Below are positions 1-8,425 of a DNA stretch of 37,943 bases, in pieces. Each line of letters opens with the position of its first letter. Position 1 is the first letter of the stretch. The DNA is from Bacteroidota bacterium (GTDB taxonomy: Bacteria; Bacteroidota; Bacteroidia; Flavobacteriales_E; Vicingaceae). The position numbers and the translations under genes are program-made. The stretch spans positions 1 through 37,943 of the forward strand of contig JACPDX010000061.1 in assembly GCA_016183805.1 (NCBI GenBank). Reading direction: 5' to 3'. The notes below the pieces were generated by a model. It was not told the DNA's origin. It made no database searches and saw nothing but the letters and a program-made list of their open reading frames with translations.

Positions 1-239
1 GTTTTAATCATTTCGAATTACAAAAATTTTTAGGAACAAAAGGAATTCCTTGTATGATTTATTATCCGGTTCCACTTCATACTCAGGTAGCCTATAAAAC
101 AGCAGGCATGAAACACGAGGATTTTGAAGTCACCAACGCTTTGTGCGAATCGGTATTTTCGTTACCTATGCACACCGAATTAACCGATGAACAATTAAAA
201 TACATTACCGAATCGGTGTTGGAATTTGTAACCAAATAA
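1..239 (+). CDS. DegT/DnrJ/EryC1-type sugar aminotransferase, C-terminal fragment (WbpE-like)
   Basis: The frame is open from base 3 and ends at the TAA at 237-239, so this is the last 78 residues of a gene that begins outside the window. The segment KGIPCMIYYPVPLH followed by Q-AYK is the characteristic C-terminal stretch of PLP-dependent nucleotide-sugar aminotransferases. These enzymes move an amino group from glutamate to a keto sugar. The PLP lysine is upstream and not visible. Because wbpA-, wbpB- and wbpD-like genes follow, the simplest reading is the WbpE step, which aminates C3 of UDP-2-acetamido-3-keto-glucuronate. That assignment rests on context; the family assignment rests on sequence. 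The next gene starts 10 bases downstream, so they are probably cotranscribed. An ATG at 54 is internal to the domain and is not the true start. Confidence 0.85.
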   Translation, partial: FNHFELQKFLGTKGIPCMIYYPVPLHTQVAYKTAGMKHEDFEVTNALCESVFSLPMHTELTDEQLKYITESVLEFVTK

Positions 240-249
240 ATTTTCAAGA

Positions 250-1563
250 ATGAATATTGCAGTAATAGGAACAGGTTATGTGGGTTTAGTTTCAGGAACA
301 TGTTTCGCTGAAACAGGAAATAACGTAGTTTGTGTTGATGTCAATGAAGCTAAAGTTAAAAAAATGAGAAATGGCGAAATCCCCATTTATGAACCTCATT
401 TAGATGTACTGTTTGAACGAAACATTAAACAAGGAAGATTAACCTTTACCACTGATATTAACGAAGCCATAAAAGATGCTAAAATCATTTTTTTAGCATT
501 GCCAACACCTCCGGGTGAGGATGGTTCTGCCGATTTATCGTACATTTTAGGAGTGGCTGATACCTTAGGTAAAATTATAAAAGATTACAAAGTTATTGTT
601 GATAAAAGTACCGTTCCGGTTGGCACTGCCGAAAAAGTGAGGTTAGCCATTGCAAAAAATGCAACGGTCGATTTTGATGTGGTTTCTAACCCTGAATTTT
701 TACGAGAAGGTTTTGCAGTTGATGATTTTTTAAAACCAGACAGAGTGGTTATTGGAACATCTTCTAATCGAGCCAAAGAAACGATGGAACACCTTTACAA
801 ACCTTATGTCCGACAAGGAAATCCAATTATTTTTATGGATGAAAAATCTGCTGAACTAACCAAATATGCCGCAAATTCGTTTTTGGCAACAAAAATTACC
901 TTTATGAACGAAATTGCCAATTTTTGCGAAAAAGTTGGAGCTGATGTTGACATGGTTCGTATTGGTATTGGTTCAGATTCAAGAATCGGCAAACGATTTT
1001 TGTTTCCGGGTATTGGTTATGGCGGAAGCTGTTTTCCAAAAGATGTGCAAGCTTTAGCAAAATCAGGAAAAGAGTACGGTTATAATTTTGGAATTTTAGA
1101 TGCGGTAATGCGTATCAATGAAGAACAAAAAACGATAATTGTTCCAAAAATCAAAGAATATTTTGCAACTAATTTAAAAGGAAAAAAAATTGCACTTTGG
1201 GGTTTGGCATTTAAACCCGATACCGACGATATTCGTGAAGCTCCTGCCTTGTATATTATTGATGAATTATTGCGTGAAGGAGCTGAAATTACAGCTTACG
1301 ACCCTGAAGCCATGGAAAATGTAAAAACATTGTATGGTAATAAAATAACTTATGCAACAAGTAGGGATGAAGCCATTAAAAATGCTGATGCCCTAGTAAT
1401 TGCAACCGAATGGCAATTGTTTAGAAATCCTGATTTTGAATTGTTGGCTAAAGAAATGAAACAAAAAGTAATTTTTGATGGAAGAAATCTTTATGAAACA
1501 AAAGAAATGCAAGAACTTGGGTTTTATTATGCTAGTATTGGTCGTATTTTGATAAAAGGATAA
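250..1563 (+). CDS. ugd: UDP-glucose 6-dehydrogenase
   Basis: This cytoplasmic enzyme oxidises UDP-glucose to UDP-glucuronate with two NAD+. The 437-residue product has the family's usual length. It begins with the Rossmann nucleotide-binding motif GTGYVGLVSGTCFAE, continues with the PTPPGEDGSADLSY and STVPVGT segments, and has the catalytic cysteine in GGSCFPKD (Cys261), followed by a C-terminal UDP-binding domain with FKPDTDDIREAP. The LVSG variant of the N-terminal motif separates it from the WbpA/WecC-type dehydrogenase at 4322, which reads GLPIALEF. The next gene, three bases downstream, is a UDP-glucuronate decarboxylase that would use the product directly. The ATG at 250 gives a normal N-terminus with no spare residues ahead of the Rossmann strand. 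Confidence 0.96.
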   Translation: MNIAVIGTGYVGLVSGTCFAETGNNVVCVDVNEAKVKKMRNGEIPIYEPHLDVLFERNIKQGRLTFTTDINEAIKDAKIIFLALPTPPGEDGSADLSYILGVADTLGKIIKDYKVIVDKSTVPVGTAEKVRLAIAKNATVDFDVVSNPEFLREGFAVDDFLKPDRVVIGTSSNRAKETMEHLYKPYVRQGNPIIFMDEKSAELTKYAANSFLATKITFMNEIANFCEKVGADVDMVRIGIGSDSRIGKRFLFPGIGYGGSCFPKDVQALAKSGKEYGYNFGILDAVMRINEEQKTIIVPKIKEYFATNLKGKKIALWGLAFKPDTDDIREAPALYIIDELLREGAEITAYDPEAMENVKTLYGNKITYATSRDEAIKNADALVIATEWQLFRNPDFELLAKEMKQKVIFDGRNLYETKEMQELGFYYASIGRILIKG

Positions 1564-1566
1564 AAA

Positions 1567-2550
1567 ATGAAAAGAGTATTAATTACTGGAGCTGCTGGAT
1601 TCTTGGGTTCACACCTTTGCGATAGATTTATAAAAGAAGGCTATTACGTTATTGCTATGGATAATCTCATTACCGGAGATTTAAAAAACATTGAACACCT
1701 TGCTGGTAATAAAAATTTTGAGTTTATAAACCATGATGTTTCTAAACATATAGAAATAGAAGGAGAACTTAATTATATTTTACATTTTGCGTCACCAGCA
1801 TCGCCAATTGATTATTTAAAAATTCCAATACAAACTTTAAAGGTAGGTTCATTAGGAACTCATAATTTGTTAGGGTTAGCCAAAGCAAAAAATGCTAGAA
1901 TGTTAATTGCATCTACATCTGAAGTATATGGCGACCCAAAAGTACACCCACAAACTGAAGAATATTGGGGAAATGTAAATCCAATTGGACCAAGAGGCGT
2001 TTACGACGAAGCTAAACGTTTTCAAGAAGCGATAACTATGGCGTATCATCGGTATCATGGTGTTGAAACTAGAATTGTTAGAATATTTAACACCTATGGA
2101 CCACGTATGCGGTTAAACGATGGCAGAGTTTTACCTGCTTTTATTGGACAAGCATTACGGGGCGAAGATTTAACCGTTTTTGGAAAAGGAAATCAAACCC
2201 GTTCGTTTTGTTATGTTGACGATTTAATTGAAGGAATTTATAGGTTATTATTAAGCGATTATGCAGAGCCTGTAAACATTGGAAATCCTGATGAAATAAC
2301 TATTTTACAATTTGCTGAAGAAATAATTAAACTGACAGGCACCAAACAAAAAATAATATTTAAAGAACTACCCGTTGATGATCCGATGCAACGACAACCA
2401 AATATTGATAAGGCACGTTCTATATTAGGATGGGAGCCCAAAGTGAATAGGGCAGAAGGTTTAAAAATAACGTACAATTATTTTAAAAGCCTTACAGCAG
2501 AAGATTTATACAAAGTAGATCATAAAAATTTTGAACAATATATAAAATAA
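1567..2550 (+). CDS. UDP-glucuronate decarboxylase (UDP-xylose synthase)
   Basis: An extended short-chain dehydrogenase/reductase of 327 residues. It decarboxylates UDP-glucuronate to UDP-xylose by transient oxidation at C4 on bound NAD+. The Rossmann motif [10 protein letters not shown] is at residues 8-17. Family signatures follow: [59 protein letters not shown] (catalytic Tyr and Lys of YxxxK) and NTYGPRM. These match UXS rather than a 4-epimerase or 4,6-dehydratase. A short tail after residue 300 ([15 protein letters not shown]) is lineage-specific. The start is three bases after ugd, and the pair forms a two-step pathway. Xylose or a xylose-derived residue in the surface polymer is an inference. 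Confidence 0.93.
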   Translation: MKRVLITGAAGFLGSHLCDRFIKEGYYVIAMDNLITGDLKNIEHLAGNKNFEFINHDVSKHIEIEGELNYILHFASPASPIDYLKIPIQTLKVGSLGTHNLLGLAKAKNARMLIASTSEVYGDPKVHPQTEEYWGNVNPIGPRGVYDEAKRFQEAITMAYHRYHGVETRIVRIFNTYGPRMRLNDGRVLPAFIGQALRGEDLTVFGKGNQTRSFCYVDDLIEGIYRLLLSDYAEPVNIGNPDEITILQFAEEIIKLTGTKQKIIFKELPVDDPMQRQPNIDKARSILGWEPKVNRAEGLKITYNYFKSLTAEDLYKVDHKNFEQYIK

Positions 2551-2578
2551 TTCAAATAATAAATCCTAAACTATAGAC

Positions 2579-3157
2579 ATGAAATCCGAAACTTTCTTCG
2601 CACATGAAACAGCCGTAATAGATGAAGGCTGTGAAATAGGAAATGGAACCAAAATTTGGCATTTTTCGCATATTATGTCCAATTGTAGTATTGGAGAAAA
2701 ATGTAACATTGGTCAGAATGTGGTAGTTTCTCCTGATGTTGTTTTAGGTAAAAATGTAAAAATTCAAAACAACGTTTCAATATATACAGGCGTATCTTGT
2801 GATGACGATGTTTTTTTAGGTCCATCAATGGTTTTTACCAACGTAATAAACCCTAGAAGTGCTGTAAACAGAAAAGAAGAGTACCTGAAAACACATGTGG
2901 GTAAAGGTGCATCAATTGGAGCAAATGCAACCATTGTATGTGGACACGATATTGGGGCTTACGCATTTATTGGAGCAGGAGCAGTAGTTACTAAAAATAT
3001 TCCGGCGTATTCGTTGTGGGTTGGTAATCCGGCAAAACAATTGGGTTGGGTAAGCGAATATGGTCATCGGTTAACTTTTGATAAAGATGGTTTGGCAACT
3101 TGCCCAGAAACGAAAGAAAAATACAAATTAGAAAATAATCAGGTAATTAAAATGTGA
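2579..3157 (+). CDS. wbpD: WbpD-type UDP-sugar N-acetyltransferase (left-handed beta-helix)
   Basis: The 192-residue product is built of hexapeptide repeats typical of the left-handed beta-helix acyltransferases (IGNGTKIWHFSHIM, IGEKCNIGQNVVVSPDVVLG, VKIQNNVSIYTGV). It has the signature block around FTNVINPRSAVNRKEEY and ends with PAYSLWVGNPAKQLGWVSEYG. WbpD/WlbB enzymes acetylate the 3-amino group of UDP-2-acetamido-3-amino-2,3-dideoxyglucuronate using acetyl-CoA. Its neighbours are the WbpE-like tail upstream and WbpB- and WbpA-like genes downstream, which supply the expected substrate route. Family confidence is high; exact substrate is inferred from context. The start is an ATG 28 bases after the UXS stop with no Shine-Dalgarno sequence. 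Confidence 0.92.
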   Translation: MKSETFFAHETAVIDEGCEIGNGTKIWHFSHIMSNCSIGEKCNIGQNVVVSPDVVLGKNVKIQNNVSIYTGVSCDDDVFLGPSMVFTNVINPRSAVNRKEEYLKTHVGKGASIGANATIVCGHDIGAYAFIGAGAVVTKNIPAYSLWVGNPAKQLGWVSEYGHRLTFDKDGLATCPETKEKYKLENNQVIKM

Positions 3158-3211
3158 TAATGTGTAAATTTTTAGTGACTAATCTCTAATTTCAAATCCA
3201 ATAACTTTAAA
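3158..3211 (+). repeat. Word-repetitive intergenic tract (wbpD-wbpB)
   Basis: Contains CTAATCTCTAATTTCAAATC followed by CAATAAC. It is poor in G on the coding strand and sits directly before the wbpB ATG. Member of the tract family described in the findings. Confidence 0.45.
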
Positions 3212-4249
3212 ATGATTGCTGAAAATAAAAAAATAAAATTTGCTGTAATAGGCTGTGGTCATATCGGAAAACGCCATGCAGAAATGATTCTCGGAAATAA
3301 AGAAGCCGAGTTAGTTGCTCTTTGCGATTTAGCCGAAAAAGATAAATTAGGTATAGAAAAATACAGTGTGCCTTTTTTTTCTTCTGTGGATGAATTATTG
3401 AACTCAAATTTAGGTATAGATGTAATAAATATTTGTACACCAAATGGTTTACATGCTGAACACTCCATAAAAGCTTTAGAAAAAAAATACCATGTGGTTT
3501 GCGAAAAACCAATGGGATTGACAAAATTGCAGTGTGAGGAGATTATTTTTAAAGCCTTACAAATGTCAAAAAACTTCTTCTGTGTAATGCAAAATAGGTA
3601 TTCGCCACCTTCGGTATGGATAAAAGATTTGATAGATCAAAAAATTTTAGGTGATATTTTTATGGTTCAGTTAAATTGTTATTGGAACAGAGATGATAGG
3701 TATTATAAAAAAGGTGGATGGAAAGGCACTCAGGAATTAGATGGTGGAACTCTTTTTACACAATTTTCACATTTTATTGATATCATGTATTGGCTTTTTG
3801 GTGATATCACTAATATACAAGCAAAATTTAAAGATTTTATCCACCAAAATTCAACCGATTTTGAAGATTCTGGTTTTGTAAGTTTCGATTTTATTAATGG
3901 CGGGATGGGTTCTTTAAACTATTCTACGGCTGTTGCTACTCAAAACTTAGAAAGTAGCATTACCATTATTGGCGAAAAAGGAAGTGTTAAAATTGGAGGT
4001 CAGTACATGAACGAAGTGGAAGTTTGTAATATTGATGGTTATAAAATGCCAAAATTGGCAGAAGCGAATCCTCCAAACGATTATGGCCCTTATAAAGGTT
4101 CTGCGGCAAATCACCATTTTATTATCGAGAATGTAATTGATACCTTAAAAGGACGAACAACTGCAACTACCAATGCTTTAGAAGGATTAAAAGTAGTTGA
4201 TATTATAGAAAGAATTTATGCCCTTAGAGATAAATCGGTATTAAAATAA
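3212..4249 (+). CDS. wbpB: WbpB-type Gfo/Idh/MocA oxidoreductase
   Basis: A 345-residue NAD-dependent sugar oxidoreductase. The N-terminal Rossmann motif AVIGCGHIGKRHAEM is followed by DVINICTPNGLHAEHSIKAL and the catalytic E98-K99-P100 motif in HVVCEKPMGL. The C-terminal half has the open beta-sheet substrate domain (GGWKGTQELDGGTLFTQFSHFIDIMYWLFGD). The combination of GTQELDGG and SHFID is characteristic of WbpB/WlbA, which oxidise C3 of UDP-GlcNAc-uronate. In the WbpB/WbpE pair, 2-oxoglutarate recycles the cofactor. The gene sits between the WbpD- and WbpA-like genes, consistent with a UDP-2,3-diacetamido-uronate pathway. The upstream gap of 54 bases is one of the word-repetitive tracts described in the findings. 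Confidence 0.92.
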   Translation: MIAENKKIKFAVIGCGHIGKRHAEMILGNKEAELVALCDLAEKDKLGIEKYSVPFFSSVDELLNSNLGIDVINICTPNGLHAEHSIKALEKKYHVVCEKPMGLTKLQCEEIIFKALQMSKNFFCVMQNRYSPPSVWIKDLIDQKILGDIFMVQLNCYWNRDDRYYKKGGWKGTQELDGGTLFTQFSHFIDIMYWLFGDITNIQAKFKDFIHQNSTDFEDSGFVSFDFINGGMGSLNYSTAVATQNLESSITIIGEKGSVKIGGQYMNEVEVCNIDGYKMPKLAEANPPNDYGPYKGSAANHHFIIENVIDTLKGRTTATTNALEGLKVVDIIERIYALRDKSVLK

Positions 4250-4321
4250 TTTGAAAATTTGAAGATGTGAAAGTTTGAGGAATATTAAACGCATAATCTT
4301 TAACCTTATAAACTAAAAAAC

Positions 4322-5617
4322 ATGAGTATTTATAACAAACTTAAAAACAAAGAAACTAAAATTGCAGTAATAGGCTTAGGTTACGTTGGGTTACCTATTG
4401 CTCTTGAATTTGCTAAAACCATGAAAGTGGTGGGCTTCGACATTAACCAAAAAAGGGTAGATATGATGCGAAACAACATCGACCCAAGTGAAGAACTTGA
4501 TGCTACTGCTTTTGAAAATTGCGACATTCTTTTTACTGCTGATTTAGAAGATTTAAAGGATGTTACCTTTTATATTGTAGCCGTTCCAACACCAATTGAT
4601 GGGCATAATTTACCTGATTTAACACCATTAATCGGAGCGTCAAAAACGGTTGCCAAAGTGCTAAAAAAAGGCGATTATGTAGTGTTTGAATCTACTGTTT
4701 ATCCGGGTTGCACCGAAGAAGATTGTATTCCAATATTAGAAAAAAAATCAGGATTAAAATTTAAAACCGATTTTAAAGTTGGCTATTCGCCAGAGCGAAT
4801 TAACCCAGGCGACACTACACACACACTAACCAATGTTATAAAAGTAGTTTCTGGCTGTTGTGATGAATCGTTAGAAGAAATTGCAAAAGTGTATGAAGAA
4901 GTTGTAAAAGTTGGTGTACATAGAGCGGCATCAATAAAAGTAGCCGAAGCTGCAAAAATTATTGAAAACACACAACGCGATTTAAACATAGCTTTAGTTA
5001 ATGAACTTTCCATCATTTTTAATAAAATGGGAATAAACACTTACGATGTGTTGGAAGCCGCCGGAACTAAATGGAATTTCTTAAAGTTTTTTCCTGGTCT
5101 AGTTGGCGGACATTGCATAGGCGTTGACCCTTATTACTTAACTTATAAAGCAAAAGAATTAGGATATCATGCTCAAATTATAAATGCTGGTCGTTTTGTA
5201 AACGATTCAATGGGTGGTTATGTAGCTAAACAAACCGTAAAAAAAATTATTGCCGCTGGAAAAAATATTTCCGAAGCTAAAGTGCTGGTGATGGGGGCTA
5301 CTTTTAAAGAAGATGTGAGCGATATAAGAAATTCAAAAGTTGCCGACGTGGTTAAAGAATTTACCTCTTTTGGTGTTCATGTGGAAGTAATAGATCCTCA
5401 CGCAAGTTCTGAACATTTAAAACATGAATATGGATTTGGATTGGTAGATAAAGTCGCCAATGACTATGATGCTGTTTTTATAGCAGTTAACCATGTAGAA
5501 TATAGCAATTTAAACGAAGATTATTTTAAATCCATCACTTCTGAAAATCCTGTAATTGTTGATATTAAAGGTATTTATAGAGGTAAAATTAATGAAATGA
5601 CTTATTGGAGTCTTTAA
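4322..5617 (+). CDS. wbpA: UDP-N-acetyl-D-glucosamine 6-dehydrogenase (WbpA/TviB type)
   Basis: A 431-residue member of the UDP-glucose/GDP-mannose dehydrogenase family. The Rossmann motif IGLGYVGLPIALEFA near the N-terminus, AVPTPIDGHNLPDL, STVYPGCTEEDC and the catalytic cysteine in GGHCIGVDPYYLTYKA (Cys265) identify the WbpA/TviB/WecC branch, not Ugd. TviB/WbpA oxidise the 6-hydroxyl of UDP-GlcNAc to the uronic acid, the entry step to the WbpB-WbpE-WbpD route encoded alongside. UDP-ManNAc dehydrogenase (WecC) is the main alternative; no UDP-GlcNAc 2-epimerase is visible in the window, which favours WbpA. The start is the ATG at 4322, after AAAAAAC and no Shine-Dalgarno sequence. Confidence 0.92.
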   Translation: MSIYNKLKNKETKIAVIGLGYVGLPIALEFAKTMKVVGFDINQKRVDMMRNNIDPSEELDATAFENCDILFTADLEDLKDVTFYIVAVPTPIDGHNLPDLTPLIGASKTVAKVLKKGDYVVFESTVYPGCTEEDCIPILEKKSGLKFKTDFKVGYSPERINPGDTTHTLTNVIKVVSGCCDESLEEIAKVYEEVVKVGVHRAASIKVAEAAKIIENTQRDLNIALVNELSIIFNKMGINTYDVLEAAGTKWNFLKFFPGLVGGHCIGVDPYYLTYKAKELGYHAQIINAGRFVNDSMGGYVAKQTVKKIIAAGKNISEAKVLVMGATFKEDVSDIRNSKVADVVKEFTSFGVHVEVIDPHASSEHLKHEYGFGLVDKVANDYDAVFIAVNHVEYSNLNEDYFKSITSENPVIVDIKGIYRGKINEMTYWSL

Positions 5618-5681
5618 ACTGGTTTAAGGTTTGAAGTTTAAGGTTAACCCTGCTTCAAACCTCAAATTCTAAACTGTAAAC
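5618..5681 (+). repeat. Word-repetitive tract with a GGTTTGAAG/CTTCAAACC inverted repeat (wbpA-rmlB)
   Basis: GGTTTGAAG (5628-5636) pairs perfectly with CTTCAAACC (5653-5661), enclosing AAGGTTAACC. The tract ends CAAATTCTAAACTGTAAAC immediately before the rmlB ATG, like the sequence before ssb. Confidence 0.55.
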
Positions 5682-6611
5682 ATGAAATCTCGAACAATAC
5701 TTATAACTGGTGGAGCCGGATTTATTGGCTCTCATTTAGTTCGATTGATGGTGAATAAATATCCAAACTACAAAATAATTAATTTGGATAAATTGACTTA
5801 TGCTGGTAACCTTGCAAACCTTACGGATATTGAAAATGCTCCGAATTATGAGTTTGTTAAAGGTGATATCGTTGATGCTGAATTTGTTCATGCTTTGTTT
5901 GATAAATACCAGTTCGATTCAGTCATTCATTTGGCTGCCGAATCGCATGTGGATAGATCTATCGCCACATTAGGAAATGAAGGAATGTTTGAAGAAACAA
6001 CACCTTACGACCCACGAAGCCCTTATTCGGCTTCTAAGGCAAGTTCCGACCACTTGGTTAGGGCTTATTACCACACTTTTGGGTTACCGATGGTTATTTC
6101 AAATTGCTCAAATAATTATGGTTCACATCAGTTTCCTGAAAAATTGATTCCTTTGTTTATTCATAATATAAAAAACAAGAAACCTTTACCGGTTTACGGC
6201 AAAGGCGAAAACATCAGAGATTGGTTGTGGGTAGAAGACCATGCTAGAGCTATTGATGTTATCTTTCACAAAGCAAAAGTAGGCGAAACTTACAACATTG
6301 GTGGACACAACGAATGGAAAAACATCGATTTGATAAAAGTGATTTGTAAAGTAATGGATAAAAAATTGGGAAGAACTGAAGGTGAGTCTGAAAAACTAAT
6401 CACTTATGTTACCGATAGAGCAGGACACGATTTACGGTACGCCATTGATTCAACAAAATTACAACATGATTTAGGCTGGACTCCATCTTTACAATTTGAA
6501 GAAGGTATTGAAAAAACCATAGATTGGTATCTGAATAACGAAGAATGGTTGAACAATGTAACCTCAGGGGCTTATCAACATTATTACGAAAAACAATACG
6601 AAAAGCGTTAA
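5682..6611 (+). CDS. rmlB: RmlB-like dTDP-glucose 4,6-dehydratase with an internal in-frame deletion
   Basis: An SDR protein of 309 residues; the family is usually about 345-350. The N-terminal half is normal (GGAGFIGSHLVRL, DKLTYAGNLANL, HLAAESHVDRSI at residues 83-94). The C-terminal half is also normal (PYDPRSPYSASKASSDHL with Tyr115 and Lys119 of YxxxK, NCSNNYGSHQFPEKLIPLF, YNIGGHNEWKN, YVTDRAGHDLRYAID). Between them the sequence jumps from DRSIAT to LGNEGMFEETTP around base 5965. Roughly 40-50 residues are missing, including the STDEVYG strand that carries the catalytic Thr-Asp-Glu of RmlB. The frame is intact and no stop is present. Dehydration activity is therefore doubtful. It may be a decaying gene, an assembly collapse or a protein with altered function. 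No rmlA, rmlC or rmlD is nearby. Confidence 0.88.
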   Translation: MKSRTILITGGAGFIGSHLVRLMVNKYPNYKIINLDKLTYAGNLANLTDIENAPNYEFVKGDIVDAEFVHALFDKYQFDSVIHLAAESHVDRSIATLGNEGMFEETTPYDPRSPYSASKASSDHLVRAYYHTFGLPMVISNCSNNYGSHQFPEKLIPLFIHNIKNKKPLPVYGKGENIRDWLWVEDHARAIDVIFHKAKVGETYNIGGHNEWKNIDLIKVICKVMDKKLGRTEGESEKLITYVTDRAGHDLRYAIDSTKLQHDLGWTPSLQFEEGIEKTIDWYLNNEEWLNNVTSGAYQHYYEKQYEKR

Positions 6612-6647
6612 CCTTAAACCCGAAACAAGAAATAAGAAACATCCAAC

Positions 6648-7637
6648 ATGTACAACAAACCTTTTCATACCAACGATATTTCTAAATTTACCTTTTTAGT
6701 AACTGGTGGAGCAGGATTTATTGGTTCAAACATTGTTGAGTATTTAATAAAATATAATGCAGGGAAAGTGATAGTGTTGGATAATCTTTCTAACGGCTAC
6801 AAAAAAAACATTGAAAAATTTATTGGCTTACCAAATTTTGAATTTATTGAAGGGGATATTACCAATTTTGAAACCTGTAAGAAAGTAGTTAATGGTGTAG
6901 ATTATATCTCGCATCAAGCAGCTTTAGGTTCAGTTCCAAGAAGTATAGAAAATCCTATTGCAACTCACTTAGCTAATGCGACTGGTTTTTTAAATATCCT
7001 TACGGCAGCAAAAGATGCTAAAGTAAAACGTGTTGTTTTTGCAAGCTCTTCATCCGTTTATGGAGATAGTAAAGAGTTGCCAAAAATTGAAGATAAAATA
7101 GGAAATCAATTGTCGCCTTATGCGGTAAGTAAAAGAACCAAAGAATTGTATGCCAATGTTTTTGCTTTAACATACAATTTAGATGTAGTTGGTTTGCGTT
7201 ATTTCAATGTTTTCGGTCCAAACCAAAGCCCAAATGGAGCTTATGCTGCGGCTATTCCATTATTTATGGATGCTGTTTTAAACAATAAATCGCCTTATAT
7301 TAATGGTGATGGTGAGCAAAGCAGGGATTTTACTTTTGTCGAAAATGTAGTTCAAGCTAATATTAAAGCCATGTTTACTGATAAAGGAGTTAAAGGTAAA
7401 GTAATGAACATTGCTTTTGGTGGACGAACTACGATAAATGATTTGTTTTACAACATTAGAAACATTGTTGGTAATAAAGTAGAACCGATTTATCGTGAAG
7501 AACGTAAAGGAGATGTTAGAGATTCGTTAGCGGATATTTCGTTGGCTAAAGAATTAATTGACTACAATCCTGATTTTTCTATTGAAGAAGGTTTGGAAAT
7601 TACGATAGATTGGTTTAAGAAAGAATTTGTAAATTAG
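6648..7637 (+). CDS. wbpP: WbpP-type UDP-GlcNAc/GlcNAc-uronate 4-epimerase
   Basis: An extended SDR epimerase of 329 residues. A short leader (MYNKPFHTNDISKF) precedes the Rossmann motif TGGAGFIGSNIVEYL. Then come DNLSNGYKKNIEKF, HQAALGSVPRSIENP, the serine-rich catalytic strand ASSSSVYGD, SPYAVSK (YxxxK) and RYFNVFGPNQSPNGAYAAAIP. HQAALGSVPRSI with SSSSVYGD is the pattern of WbpP/TviC-type enzymes acting on N-acetylated UDP-hexoses, rather than GalE. In this cluster it could interconvert UDP-GlcNAc and UDP-GalNAc, or the corresponding uronates. Which of these it uses cannot be read from sequence. It directly precedes cpsB. Confidence 0.9.
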   Translation: MYNKPFHTNDISKFTFLVTGGAGFIGSNIVEYLIKYNAGKVIVLDNLSNGYKKNIEKFIGLPNFEFIEGDITNFETCKKVVNGVDYISHQAALGSVPRSIENPIATHLANATGFLNILTAAKDAKVKRVVFASSSSVYGDSKELPKIEDKIGNQLSPYAVSKRTKELYANVFALTYNLDVVGLRYFNVFGPNQSPNGAYAAAIPLFMDAVLNNKSPYINGDGEQSRDFTFVENVVQANIKAMFTDKGVKGKVMNIAFGGRTTINDLFYNIRNIVGNKVEPIYREERKGDVRDSLADISLAKELIDYNPDFSIEEGLEITIDWFKKEFVN

Positions 7638-7671
7638 TAATCTCAAATTTCTAATAACTAATCCTCAAGCC
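7638..7671 (+). repeat. Word-repetitive intergenic tract (wbpP-cpsB)
   Basis: Reads TAATCTCAAATTTCTAATAA and then CTAATCCTCAAGCC up to the TTG start of cpsB. The TAATCTC/CTAAT words match the tract at 3158-3211. Confidence 0.45.
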
Positions 7672-8418
7672 TTGAACATCTTCAGCAATATATTTGGTAA
7701 AAAGGAAAAATTTTCCAATATCGACTTTTCGATTTTTAAAGTGGACATGCATTCTCATTTGATACCTGGAATTGATGATGGCTCACCAACCATGGAAACT
7801 TCTATTGAAATGATTCGGGAGTTTGTCGCCATGGGGTATAAAAAAATCATCACAACCCCTCACGTAATGAGTGATTATTATAAAAATACACCGGAAATTA
7901 TTTTAGGAGGTTTAAAGCAAGTAAAAGAAGAATTAATCAAACATAACATTTCTATTGAAATAGAAGCAGCAGCCGAATACAATTTAGATGATGGATTGGA
8001 GACATTGATTGACAATAAACAAATTTTGACTTTTGGTGATAATTATGTATTGTTTGAATTACCTTTTATGCAAGAGCCCCGAAATTTTCAGGAAATTGTT
8101 TTTAAGTTTCAAACCAATGGCTACAAACCTATTTTAGCTCATCCTGAGCGTTACAGTTTTTGGCATAAAAACTTTGAAAAATTTGAGGAATTAAAAGCAA
8201 AAGGAATTTTATTGCAATTAAACCTTATGTCGCTAACAGGACATTATAATTTAGATACCAAAAAAATTGCAGAAAAAATGGTGGATGCTAATTTAATTGA
8301 TTTGGTGGGAACCGATTGCCACAGAATGGATCATTTAAACATCATTAAATCGTTTGCTGACACCAAGTATTTTAATATGCTTGCAAACAACCCTATTTTA
8401 CAGAATAATAGATTGTAA
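7672..8418 (+). CDS. cpsB: CpsB/YwqE-type protein-tyrosine phosphatase (PHP domain)
   Basis: A 248-residue PHP-domain metal-dependent phosphatase. The metal ligands are in VDMHSHLIPGIDDG (about residues 24-37), TTPHVM, EAAAEYNLDD, AHPERY and GTDCHRMDH. Relatives dephosphorylate the BY-kinase (Wzc/CpsD type) that controls capsule or exopolysaccharide polymerisation and export. The kinase is not in this window. The proposed start is TTG at 7672, which gives MNIFSNIFGKKEKF ahead of the PHP core. That hydrophobic-then-basic leader is typical of Bacteroidota homologues. The first ATG would begin inside the DMHSHL metal motif and is too late. It is the last gene of the polysaccharide run and ends 7 bases from the stop of the opposing gene. 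Confidence 0.92.
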   Translation: MNIFSNIFGKKEKFSNIDFSIFKVDMHSHLIPGIDDGSPTMETSIEMIREFVAMGYKKIITTPHVMSDYYKNTPEIILGGLKQVKEELIKHNISIEIEAAAEYNLDDGLETLIDNKQILTFGDNYVLFELPFMQEPRNFQEIVFKFQTNGYKPILAHPERYSFWHKNFEKFEELKAKGILLQLNLMSLTGHYNLDTKKIAEKMVDANLIDLVGTDCHRMDHLNIIKSFADTKYFNMLANNPILQNNRL

Positions 8419-8425
8419 GTCCAGG

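Noticed and set aside
3158-3211. CRISPR-like or tandem repeat array in intergenic tracts
   Set aside because: Words vary in sequence and length, there are no constant repeats or spacers, and no cas genes are present.
7638-7671. A later ATG start for cpsB
   Set aside because: The first in-frame ATG lies inside the DMHSHL metal-binding motif and would cut the domain.
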